Shown: positions 17,333 through 24,266 of the stretch, in pieces
Layout of the letters: each line of letters begins with the position of its first letter
Numbering within the stretch: the first letter of the stretch is position 1
NCBI GenBank assembly: GCA_003280185.1
Contig: QCFP01000009.1
Span: 1-27,693 of the forward strand
Origin: Prochlorococcus sp. AG-363-L02
GTDB lineage: Bacteria; Cyanobacteriota; Cyanobacteriia; PCC-6307; Cyanobiaceae
Direction of reading: 5' to 3'
DNA: 27,693 nt
Notes under the pieces: model-generated
Database searches by the model: none
Told to the model about the DNA's origin: nothing
What the model saw: only the letters and a program-made list of their open reading frames with translations
Translations under genes and position numbers: made by a program

Positions 17333-17614
17333 ATGAAAAGACTAGATCTAATTTTCAGTGATCGCGAACTCGATACAATGCTCAATGCACTTGACGAAGG
17401 TGGAGCCCCTGGTTACACCATTACTAAACATGTAACAGGTAAAGGTCCTCAAGGGGCAGTTTCAGAGGATATGGAATTCACTGATCTAGGTGCTAATGCA
17501 CATTTAATTGTGTTTTGCGATGAGAAAACGCTAGCCAATCTGAAAGAAAAAATAAAGCCAATTCTTAACTATTATGGAGGGATTGGGTATGTTTCAGATG
17601 CTATACCAATATAA
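17333..17614 (+). CDS. sbtB: PII-like regulator SbtB
   Basis: Trimeric PII-like protein that binds adenine nucleotides (cAMP, AMP, ADP, ATP in characterised homologues) and inhibits SbtA through its T-loop. The 93-aa protein has the T-loop region EGGAPGYTITKHVTGKGPQG at about 22-41, with GAPGYT characteristic of SbtB. A ferredoxin-like beta strand follows (HLIVFCDEKTLANLKEKI), and it ends GGIGYVSDAIPI. The C-terminal redox motif of some freshwater SbtBs (paired cysteines) is absent; one Cys remains, in strand VFCDEK. Its ATG is two bases after the sbtA stop, indicating coupled expression. Confidence 0.92.
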   Translation: MKRLDLIFSDRELDTMLNALDEGGAPGYTITKHVTGKGPQGAVSEDMEFTDLGANAHLIVFCDEKTLANLKEKIKPILNYYGGIGYVSDAIPI

Positions 17615-17668
17615 ACGGGGAAATTTTATCTAGCTTATTTCAGCTTTGCATATACACCAGTAAATCCA

Positions 17669-18625
17669 TCAAGAATGGACCCAATCAACCCTAATTATCT
17701 TCCTACTATTTAAAAATCTATCAATTGCCATTGCAGCTATACAACCATCAGATGCAGCAACCACTGCCTGTTTAAAAGGGGTGTTTCTAATATCACCTAT
17801 TGCCCATACACCCTCTACAGTAGTTGACATAAAATCATCCACGAGAACTCCTCCATCTTCTCTAAAAGCAACTTGATCTCCTAAAAAATCAGTAATAGGT
17901 TTTGACCCGCTCATATACACAAAAACTCCTTCTAAAGGAATATTCTGCGAGTGTTCCTCACCTCTAGATTTAATTTCTATTCCAGTAACTCCACCTTCAT
18001 TACCTTCTATAGAAAGAAGACGAGTTTTACTCCAATGCTTAATCTTTGATTGTTGAAGTAAAGACTGCGCATGATGGTCATCTCCCTTCGGGTCATTAGA
18101 TGTAATCCAATGCACCGTTTCTGCGAACTTTGTCAAAACCTGAGCTTCTTCTACAGCCTCTTGATTTACTCCTACTACGGCAACTTCACGGCCTTTGTAA
18201 AAAGCCCCATCACAAGTAGCGCAATAACTCACCCCTCGCCCAAGAAAATCAGCTTCTCCTTCAAATGATGCAGGCCGACCCATAGCTCCAGTAGCCAAAA
18301 CAAGAGCCTTTGCCTTAAAAGTTCCCTCAGGGGTATAAACGGTCTTAAAATCCTCGGCTATATCAACAGCAAAAACCTGTGCCCGTCTGTAGTCAGTTCC
18401 ATATTGAATACATTGATTGCGCATCAAAGTCAAAAGATCATCACCGCTAATCTCGCTGGAAACGCCTGGATAATTAGCAATCTGATGAGTAATAGCCAAT
18501 GCTCCAACTGACGGGTTTTTATCAAGAATCACTGTTTTCAGATCAGCCCGAGAGGTATAAAGGGCACAGGTACAACCTGCTGGGCCTCCTCCGACTATGA
18601 CTACATCAGCTTCGATTAATTCCAA
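17669..18625 (-). CDS. Thioredoxin-reductase-like flavoprotein with degenerate NADPH site
   Basis: FAD disulfide oxidoreductase of the thioredoxin reductase fold (318 aa). The FAD Rossmann motif VGGGPAG is at 11-17, LATGA at 110-114, the redox-active CATC at 135-138, and the C-terminal FAD contact WAIGDIRNTPFKQAVVAASDG near 280-300. The central domain, which in NADPH-dependent enzymes carries GGGDSAxEEA and an HRR arginine patch, reads VGVNQEAVEEAQVL and HWITSNDPKGDD instead. The nucleotide motif and the arginines are therefore missing. This matches the published idea of cyanobacterial TrxR-like flavoproteins that do not use NADPH (ferredoxin- or otherwise-driven), but electron donor and partner are inference here. 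TTG start supported by AAGGAG. Confidence 0.9.
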   Translation of the reverse strand: MELIEADVVIVGGGPAGCTCALYTSRADLKTVILDKNPSVGALAITHQIANYPGVSSEISGDDLLTLMRNQCIQYGTDYRRAQVFAVDIAEDFKTVYTPEGTFKAKALVLATGAMGRPASFEGEADFLGRGVSYCATCDGAFYKGREVAVVGVNQEAVEEAQVLTKFAETVHWITSNDPKGDDHHAQSLLQQSKIKHWSKTRLLSIEGNEGGVTGIEIKSRGEEHSQNIPLEGVFVYMSGSKPITDFLGDQVAFREDGGVLVDDFMSTTVEGVWAIGDIRNTPFKQAVVAASDGCIAAMAIDRFLNSRKIIRVDWVHS

Positions 18626-18636
18626 CTGGTTACCTT

Positions 18637-18642
18637 CTCCTT
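18637..18642 (-). promoter_or_regulatory. Shine-Dalgarno deciding a TTG start
   Basis: AAGGAG on the minus strand, 11 bases before the TTG at 18625. No in-frame ATG or GTG precedes the FAD motif, so this is the best start for the flavoprotein. Confidence 0.6.
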
Positions 18643-18700
18643 AATAAATAGGGTTGCAAAGCACCTTTTTCATAGACACCCTACTGAATTCAATAAGCTT

Positions 18701-18907
18701 ATGAGCGAATATTCTCCTGATCTGATAGCGAGCAGAAACATTAGGTTAAGTATTTCCACTAAGAGGGGCTGTACCTATCCCTTGTTCAAGTCTCAATTAG
18801 CTGATTCATTTCAGGTATTTGAAATCTCCCTAACAAGAGCAAAAGCTTGTTGGGCTATGAATTTTGCTAGTACCTGTAAAGGGTGTCATCATATTTTGTT
18901 GAATTAA
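18701..18907 (+). CDS. Doubtful small ORF
   Basis: An ATG frame of 68 codons in the gap between two minus-strand genes. The product (MSEYSPDLIASRNIRLSIST at its start) has no signal peptide or hydrophobic span. It ends with a cysteine-containing tail including CKGCHH, which formally contains CxxCH but without export signal is unlikely to bind haem. There is no Shine-Dalgarno and no recognised family. Listed only because nothing else explains this stretch. Confidence 0.25.
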   Translation: MSEYSPDLIASRNIRLSISTKRGCTYPLFKSQLADSFQVFEISLTRAKACWAMNFASTCKGCHHILLN

Positions 18908-18909
18908 TC

Positions 18910-19053
18910 TCAATGAGAAGGCAAGGGAGCGCCACCCTTCTCTTCCTGAGCAGAATCCCTGGGAACACTAAATAGTGCCAGTGCAGCAATAACCGCAACA
19001 AAACCAACTTGAGCGATTGAAAGATAAACCAATAGGGTAACTAATGGGGGCAT
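18910..19053 (-). CDS. 47-residue single-span membrane protein
   Basis: A small gene with a strong ribosome-binding site. The peptide starts MPPLVTLLVYLSIAQVGFVA, continues with a hydrophobic VIAALALFSV to make one membrane helix (about 4-30), and ends in a short polar tail (PRDSAQEEKGGAPLPSH). Architecture and size are like the one-helix subunits of photosystems, cytochrome b6f or NDH-1. However, it does not match the PsbK, PsbM, PsbT, PsbX, PsbN, PetG, PetL, PetM or PsaM sequences I know, so I give no name. It lies upstream of the TrxR-like gene on the same strand, with about 280 bases between, so it is probably its own unit. Confidence 0.7.
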   Translation of the reverse strand: MPPLVTLLVYLSIAQVGFVAVIAALALFSVPRDSAQEEKGGAPLPSH

Positions 19054-19482
19054 CGCCCACCTCCCTCATCTCTTTCTCTAGAACTAGCCACTAGCTACTT
19101 ACCCTGGCAACTAGAAAAACGCTCAAAGAGAGTTTAAAAAGTCTGCGCAATCGCAAAAGCACTGCAGTGCAAGGCTTTTAGTGCTATTAGAAATTATTAT
19201 GAGCCAAGAGTGTTACCAGCATATTGAAAGCGTCCCATACTTGGCTGGGGAAAACCAAGTAAAAGGCCTATGGAATGGTGTTGTAATTAAAAAATTAGAG
19301 ACTGTATTTGAACATTATTGAGTTCTTCCAATTAAACAAAATTTAAATTTACCAAAAGACTCTTTATATTTCAACTAATCAAAAATCAATTTTAAATACT
19401 TATAAAAAAAAGAATATACAAGCGCATCTGAAGCGGAATTATAAAGAGAAACACGAATTAACTTTATAACGTAACATTTGCA
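19054..19482. other. Intergenic region at the edge of the accessory segment
   Basis: About 430 bases between the 47-residue gene and the repeat-bearing gene. The left part carries the strong Shine-Dalgarno and presumably the promoter of the former. A plus-strand 40-codon frame at 19199-19321 (starting MSQECYQHIESVPYLAGENQ) has no ribosome-binding site and is only weakly credible. The right 150 bases are highly AT-rich and would hold the promoter of the next gene. No tRNA or integrase attachment site is visible. Confidence 0.45.
19060..19064 (-). promoter_or_regulatory. Strong Shine-Dalgarno of the 47-residue gene
   Basis: GGAGG on the minus strand, six bases before the ATG at 19053 (context GGGAGGTGGGCG). 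This is what makes the very short gene credible. Confidence 0.7.
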
Positions 19483-20574
19483 GTGCTTCAAAAAGAATCA
19501 TTAGTTAAGTTTAAGGAAACAAGGCAATCAAGAGTGGGTACTGACTTAAATTACTTCTTGAGCACTCTAGTAAGACATGCAGATGGAAGCGTCTATCTCC
19601 TACCGGAAGAAATAATTAGCGATATCAAAGTAAAAGAAAACATCAATGTTATCTCCGAAAATTTAAATTCCATTATTGAATGGGTTCAGGTGGAAAGAAC
19701 GTTTCTTAAAGGTTGGTATTCAGGCTTAGATCTAAGTATTGACCTGGCTGTCGCAGTTGCAATTGGTATATTAATAGTTTCTGGGTTGGCTATTTATATC
19801 CTCAAAAAAATATTAGCTAAAAAGAATGCAAGCACTAATGTCAGAGAAATAGAAAAGGCTGTTGAGTTAGAAAAGGCTGTTGAGTTAGAAAGGGCTGTTG
19901 AGTTAGAAAAGGCTGTTGAATTAGAAAAGGCTGTTGAATTAGAAAAGGCTGTTGAGTTAGAAAAGGCTGTTGAATTAGAAAAGGCTGATGTAATTCAGCC
20001 CTTATCTTCAATTCTCAAAAGAAAGAAAAAAGCTTTTACCATGCCTGACGAAGAGAATCCTCCTCGAAGAGAAAAGCTTTCTGTGAATAATCAAGGATTA
20101 TCAAATGAGCTGATTCATTTGTACAAACTAACAATAATAAACACCGACACTATAATCATACATGTAATACTCGTTGGACTTTTTTTCTCAGACTTCGTAC
20201 AACATATCTATGGCTTAATTTTGCACGTGATTGAATGGTATTCAACAAAGCAGGACATAAAAAAACAACAACCTCCAACGAAATACATAACAATTGGTAC
20301 AAGTGAATCGTCAACACTAAACGGCTCTAATGGATTCAAAGGAGGTATCAATTTTATTGAAGATGATGCAACATTAAATTCACTAAATAGTGAGGTTTAT
20401 AAGGAAAGGAGAAGGAAGCTAATGAAGCTTACAAATAATCAGCTAAGGAATAAATTGAATGGGGTAAAGCGAATCTCAAGGCTGAGAAAATCCGAATTAG
20501 TGGACCTGATCCTAAAAAGAGAGTTTAGGAATGTGAAAGATTACTCGATTACTATACCGGTAAGAATTAAATAG
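19483..20574 (+). CDS. Unknown membrane protein with hexapeptide tandem repeat and SAP-like C-terminus
   Basis: A 363-aa protein with no family I recognise as a whole. In order: a soluble, charged N-terminal region (1-80); a membrane span DLAVAVAIGILIVSGLAIYI at 87-106; and a highly charged repeat of seven VELEKA hexapeptides at 127-168, preceded by a degenerate copy REIEKA, likely one long helix or coiled coil. A basic linker follows, then a second hydrophobic region about 217-255 (TIIIHVILVGLFFSDF, HIYGLILHVIEW) and a polar linker. The C-terminal segment about 313-350 (LTNNQLRNKLNGVKRISRLR, then KSELVDLILK) resembles a SAP or Rho-N helix-loop-helix. The start is GTG. It is convergent with the amidase gene, with six bases between stops. 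A structural or envelope role is only a guess. Confidence 0.8.
   Translation: MLQKESLVKFKETRQSRVGTDLNYFLSTLVRHADGSVYLLPEEIISDIKVKENINVISENLNSIIEWVQVERTFLKGWYSGLDLSIDLAVAVAIGILIVSGLAIYILKKILAKKNASTNVREIEKAVELEKAVELERAVELEKAVELEKAVELEKAVELEKAVELEKADVIQPLSSILKRKKKAFTMPDEENPPRREKLSVNNQGLSNELIHLYKLTIINTDTIIIHVILVGLFFSDFVQHIYGLILHVIEWYSTKQDIKKQQPPTKYITIGTSESSTLNGSNGFKGGINFIEDDATLNSLNSEVYKERRRKLMKLTNNQLRNKLNGVKRISRLRKSELVDLILKREFRNVKDYSITIPVRIK
19861..19986 (+). repeat. Seven 18-bp in-frame tandem repeats (VELEKA)
   Basis: Seven consecutive copies of GTTGARTTAGAAARGGCT, differing only at the GAG/GAA codon and one AAA/AGA change; a diverged eighth copy precedes at 19843-19860. Near-identity at the DNA level implies recent expansion or slippage, so copy number probably varies between strains. 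Confidence 0.95.
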
Positions 20575-20580
20575 TTTTGT

Positions 20581-21327
20581 TCACGGGCATAACATTCCTA
20601 AAGCTCCTAATCGATCTTGAAGGGCTCGCCAATTAAATGATCGAGGGTCGATTCTCTCTCCTGATCTATCTACTATCTTGTGAGTAGTTATTTGATAATA
20701 GGGGATATGGTACTTTTTCATCCAATCGGTTAAAATCAAGGAAAGTGAATCATATTGTTTTGAATTGTAGCCACTATGAGTAGGGTCATTATCCTCACCG
20801 TCTAATGGTGTCTCCAAACTAATATGTAGTGCAAAGTTGTTAACAGAAGGTGGCAATCTTAAATTAGTTTGAACAGAATTGCCTCTAAAAGAAGATTTCC
20901 CTGCTCCAAAAGCCCTTTTGAGGGGATCAACAATCTTGATAATCCTTCCATCCTCTGCAATCAAAACATGGTAGCTTGCTTGCTTAAATAGGTCGGTATG
21001 TTTAGTCTTAAATGTTGCTAAGGCTGAGCCAACACCATAAACAGTTTCATGCAGGACGATAAGGGAAGGAAGAGGTTCTAAGGGGTTTCCAAAAACATCT
21101 TTTGTTGAGCGGTTACCATAATTAGTAGGGTGTATGTCCTCATAAAAAACAAATTTACTCATTCTTCTGTTAAGCCTATTGAGCCTATTGGTTAAGTGCT
21201 TACTAGGAGTATTACACTGCCTGTTTAAAAGGTTGGTTCTAGAATTAGCAGCAGGGCTACTCAAATAAAAAGGGAGGAAACTGAGAAAAAGAGCAATTAG
21301 AAGATTTCTAATGAAAAGTTCATTCAT
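20581..21327 (-). CDS. Exported N-acetylmuramoyl-L-alanine amidase (Amidase_2/PGRP-like)
   Basis: Zinc amidase of the AmpD/PGRP fold, expected to cut the bond between N-acetylmuramic acid and the L-Ala of peptidoglycan stem peptides. I start at the ATG at 21327 because it gives a clean signal peptide (MNELFIRNLLIALFLSFLPF then YLSSPAANS); upstream in-frame ATGs at 21342 and 21402 give longer versions. From 21327: first zinc His in VLHET at residue 93, ASYHVLIAEDGRI at 117-129, second His in TTHKIVD at 216, and Asp227 in ERIDPRSFNW as third ligand. Unlike cytosolic AmpD it is exported, so wall remodelling rather than recycling is likely. It is convergent with the repeat-protein gene. Confidence 0.88.
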   Translation of the reverse strand: MNELFIRNLLIALFLSFLPFYLSSPAANSRTNLLNRQCNTPSKHLTNRLNRLNRRMSKFVFYEDIHPTNYGNRSTKDVFGNPLEPLPSLIVLHETVYGVGSALATFKTKHTDLFKQASYHVLIAEDGRIIKIVDPLKRAFGAGKSSFRGNSVQTNLRLPPSVNNFALHISLETPLDGEDNDPTHSGYNSKQYDSLSLILTDWMKKYHIPYYQITTHKIVDRSGERIDPRSFNWRALQDRLGALGMLCP

Positions 21328-21493
21328 AAATAAAGGGATCATTAAGTATTTTCTGAGAAAAAGGTATTTAGGATCAAATAGTATATTAGAGGATAAATTC
21401 AAGCAACAGATTTAAAATCCTGATTCTATGTTCTCAAGTTTTTCGCCTTACCTTACACCTTAATATCTGTTAATAATTTATAGGAGTTCGAGT

Positions 21494-22591
21494 CTACCTA
21501 ATCCTAGGTTTGGATTTATATTTGGATATTAAATTCCGATCTATTGTAGAAAGAATAAAAGCAAACGTTTTAACTAGATCTAAGCTAATGCTAATCATTA
21601 ATGTGAGAAAAAAAGGAAGAAAACCATTCCTAATGATCGGAACTCCTTTGTTCTTTGGCAACAAGATTCCTCTTACAATAAAGTAGATAGTAAGTAATGT
21701 AAAGACTGTAATTTTTGAGATATGAGGAATATAAAGAACCGCATCTGTATCCCAGCCTGCAAAGCTCGGGTTCCAGCAAAAAGCAAGTCCAAGCGATATA
21801 ACAGCAAAGAATATTATATATATATATCTTTGCTTTTGGTAAATGAGCAAATCACCATAGCTTGCTAAATAATAGTTTGTAAACCATTTTTTACATAGCT
21901 CTGGCAAATTTCGGCCTATGAGATTCCGGTATTTTAGAGGTGAAGCAGAAGCAACCTTTATTGAACGTTGAAAATATAATGCTCTATTAATCCACTCAGC
22001 ATCTTCTCCACATCTAGCTGATGGGATAAAATAGCCTATCTCATTTAACAATGACCTACTGATTAGCGTTCCTGGAACAGTATAAAGTGGGTTTGAACCA
22101 TATGTAGAAGCTATAAATGATTTCTCAAATATAGTTTCCCCAATGTATCTCGTTCTACCTAATATACCCTGATTATCCGACTTATCTAAATGAGTAAGTG
22201 CTATCTCCAACCAATCAACTTCTGGCACTGTATTAACATCAAGAAAAGCAATATAAGGACATTTGGATAACTTAACTCCAATATTTCTAGCTTCACCAGG
22301 TAGTATAATGCTCTCAAAGAAAAGGATATTAGTTGGAGTGTCTATAAGTTTCTCCAATTCGGATGCCTTGTACAAATATTTCTTTGAGAGATTACTTACT
22401 ACACACACTATCTCTTTGATATATTTTCGGTTGGCTTTAAGGCCAAGAATTAAAGAACGACATTTATCCAGATCATCTGCCAAGCATCCAATTACAAGTG
22501 ATATTCGAGAGCCATAGATTGAATCAGCGCTATAGGAGGTAGATATCAAAGGGTCAAGACTTCGTTTATCGTCTTTAGAAAAAACAGTCAT
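21494..22591 (-). CDS. Family 2 glycosyltransferase with C-terminal membrane segments
   Basis: A 365-aa GT-A-fold glycosyltransferase. The N-terminal nucleotide-sugar domain begins SRISLVIGCLADD (28-40). It continues with LPGEARNIGVKLSKCPYIAF (97-116) and the metal-site position LDVNTVP (117-123), where the usual DxD appears as DxN, and has the GEDAEW motif at 195-200 as the acidic catalytic region. Three hydrophobic spans follow at about 256-273, 292-312 and 324-348, placing the enzyme at the inner membrane. It probably adds a sugar to a lipid-linked surface glycan; donor and acceptor are unknown. AGGAT stands upstream of the ATG. It diverges from the rfbG operon across 128 AT-rich bases that should contain both promoters. 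Confidence 0.87.
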   Translation of the reverse strand: MTVFSKDDKRSLDPLISTSYSADSIYGSRISLVIGCLADDLDKCRSLILGLKANRKYIKEIVCVVSNLSKKYLYKASELEKLIDTPTNILFFESIILPGEARNIGVKLSKCPYIAFLDVNTVPEVDWLEIALTHLDKSDNQGILGRTRYIGETIFEKSFIASTYGSNPLYTVPGTLISRSLLNEIGYFIPSARCGEDAEWINRALYFQRSIKVASASPLKYRNLIGRNLPELCKKWFTNYYLASYGDLLIYQKQRYIYIIFFAVISLGLAFCWNPSFAGWDTDAVLYIPHISKITVFTLLTIYFIVRGILLPKNKGVPIIRNGFLPFFLTLMISISLDLVKTFAFILSTIDRNLISKYKSKPRIR

Positions 22592-22719
22592 AAGTTATAT
22601 CCTTTCAGCGAAATCAAGTAAAATCTAACATTAATTAAGTCTAGCAGCATTCATGCCAGAGCAGACAAGCTGAATCATTCTTTAACCCTATCAGCTGCTA
22701 AAGATATAGAATAAATGCA

Positions 22720-23847
22720 GTGTTTCATGAGCATAAATCAGTGAATCGGGAAACCTCATTAAGCCAATTTAAATCTTCAAGGGTACTGATAACTGGTCAT
22801 ACAGGATTCAAAGGTTCATGGCTTTCACTTTGGCTCTCTGAACTAGGTGCTGAAGTCTATGGACTATCTAATGGGATACCTAGCAGGCCTTCACACTATG
22901 AATGCTCGAGTATCAACAAAAGAGTAAATGATATACGAATAGACATAAGGAATCTACCTTCTATTGAGTCACATATCAAAAAAATTAGGCCAGATTTTGT
23001 ATTTCATCTAGCCGCACAACCTTTAGTTCTCGCCTCCTACAAGAACCCAATTTACACATTTGAAACTAACACCTTAGGAACTATTAATCTCCTTGAGGCG
23101 CTTCGCCAAATTGACTCAAAATGTGTTGCTGTAATTATCACTAGTGATAAATGTTATGAGAATCAGGAGTGGATATGGGGATACAAAGAAACAGATCGAT
23201 TAGGAGGAGCAGATCCATATAGCGCTTCCAAAGCTGCGGCAGAGATGGCTATAAATTGTTATACCAAGTCCTTCTTGTCCAAAGAAGGACCTTTAAGGTT
23301 GGGAATAGCAAGAGCGGGAAATGTCATTGGAGGAGGTGACTGGGGAGAAAATAGACTGGTTCCTGATTGCATGCGTGCTGCCGCAAAAAAAGAAGTAATT
23401 ACTCTAAGAAATCCTCATTCAACACGACCCTGGCAGCATGTCTTGGAGCCCTTAAGCGGCTATATAAATCTCGCATTGTCACTGAACAAGAGTAACCAAC
23501 ATCATGGAGAGGCTTTTAACTTTGCGGCAATGCAAATTAATAACTATACTGTTGAAGAGCTCGTTGAAAACATGTCAAATTCATGGCAAGATATAAAATG
23601 GAATGAAAAAAAATCTTCCCTTCCTTCTCCTCACGAATTTCGCAACTTACAATTAAATTGTGAAAAAGCAAGGAGTTTATTGCATTGGAATTCAGTTTGG
23701 GACCTCAAAAATACAATCAGCAATACAGTTAGTTGGTATCGACATTTTTATGAAGGTAGGTCTAACGGAATGGAAAGTTTCTCAATAAAACAAATCTCGG
23801 ATTATGTCAATTGCGCCAAGCAAAAATCCTTAAAATGGGCATTATGA
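22720..23847 (+). CDS. rfbG: CDP-glucose 4,6-dehydratase
   Basis: Short-chain dehydrogenase-fold enzyme that converts CDP-glucose to CDP-4-keto-6-deoxyglucose using bound NAD. The 375-aa protein has the nucleotide-binding GHTGFKGSW at 26-34, HLAAQPLV about 96-103, TSDKCYEN at 141-148 and the catalytic YSASK at 167-171. The following ARAGNVIGGGDWGENRLVPD segment is diagnostic of the RfbG group. The GTG at 22720 gives the longest form; a GTG at 22741 is possible because family members start close to the nucleotide fold. It is the first gene of a four-gene operon: its TGA overlaps the next ATG. Confidence 0.95.
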   Translation: MFHEHKSVNRETSLSQFKSSRVLITGHTGFKGSWLSLWLSELGAEVYGLSNGIPSRPSHYECSSINKRVNDIRIDIRNLPSIESHIKKIRPDFVFHLAAQPLVLASYKNPIYTFETNTLGTINLLEALRQIDSKCVAVIITSDKCYENQEWIWGYKETDRLGGADPYSASKAAAEMAINCYTKSFLSKEGPLRLGIARAGNVIGGGDWGENRLVPDCMRAAAKKEVITLRNPHSTRPWQHVLEPLSGYINLALSLNKSNQHHGEAFNFAAMQINNYTVEELVENMSNSWQDIKWNEKKSSLPSPHEFRNLQLNCEKARSLLHWNSVWDLKNTISNTVSWYRHFYEGRSNGMESFSIKQISDYVNCAKQKSLKWAL

Positions 23848-24266
23848 GCAGGATAATCAAACAGTCAATGTTAACTTGCATTCGCAATCCTCAAGGAGAC
23901 ATACTTCATGCTCTCAAGTCAACCGATCGTGAATTCGAAGGGTTTGGGGAAGTTTATTTTTCTCAAATTAATTATGGCTGCATCAAAGCTTGGAAAAGAC
24001 ACCTGAAAATGACCCTTAATTTAGTATGCCCAGTAGGCAAAGTAAAATTTGCCTTCTTTACAGAAAAATTAGGGTATGAATCTGCAATTATAGGTAAAGA
24101 AAATTATAAGAGGTTAACAGTGCCGCCAGGGGTCTGGTTTGGTTTTCAAGGAATGGAAAGACCCTTCAGTCTAATCATGAATGTTGCAGATATATTGCAT
24201 GACCCAAAAGAAATAGAGCGAAAGCAACTTGATTCTATGCCATTTCCTACTGAGAGGTTGTCGTGA
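23844..24266 (+). CDS. RmlC-like sugar epimerase (dTDP-4-dehydrorhamnose 3,5-epimerase family)
   Basis: Small cupin of about 140 aa resembling 3,5-epimerases of nucleotide 4-keto-6-deoxysugars. The frame is open further upstream, but I start at the ATG at 23844, which overlaps the rfbG stop as ATGA and begins MSRIIKQSMLTCIRNPQGDI. Cupin strands include GEVYFSQINYGCIKAWKRHL, with the catalytic His equivalent probably in WKRHL, then MTLNLVCPVGKVKF and RLTVPPGVWFGFQGM. Its position between rfbG and rfbF suggests it acts on CDP-4-keto-6-deoxyglucose or a later intermediate, not on dTDP-sugar. Whether it epimerises at C3, C5 or both is open. Confidence 0.82.
   Translation: MSRIIKQSMLTCIRNPQGDILHALKSTDREFEGFGEVYFSQINYGCIKAWKRHLKMTLNLVCPVGKVKFAFFTEKLGYESAIIGKENYKRLTVPPGVWFGFQGMERPFSLIMNVADILHDPKEIERKQLDSMPFPTERLS

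Noticed and set aside
18701..18907. CxxCH in the 68-codon ORF as a c-type haem site
   Set aside because: No signal peptide or cytochrome context, and the ORF itself is doubtful.
7560..19286. A 15-base identity (GGAATGGTGTTGTAA) at 7560-7574 and 19272-19286
   Set aside because: In a 27-kb window a match of this length is expected about once by chance, the frames differ and the flanks do not align.
19861..19986. Tandem repeats considered as a CRISPR array
   Set aside because: The copies are 18 bp, directly adjacent with no unique spacers, and lie inside an open frame where they encode VELEKA.
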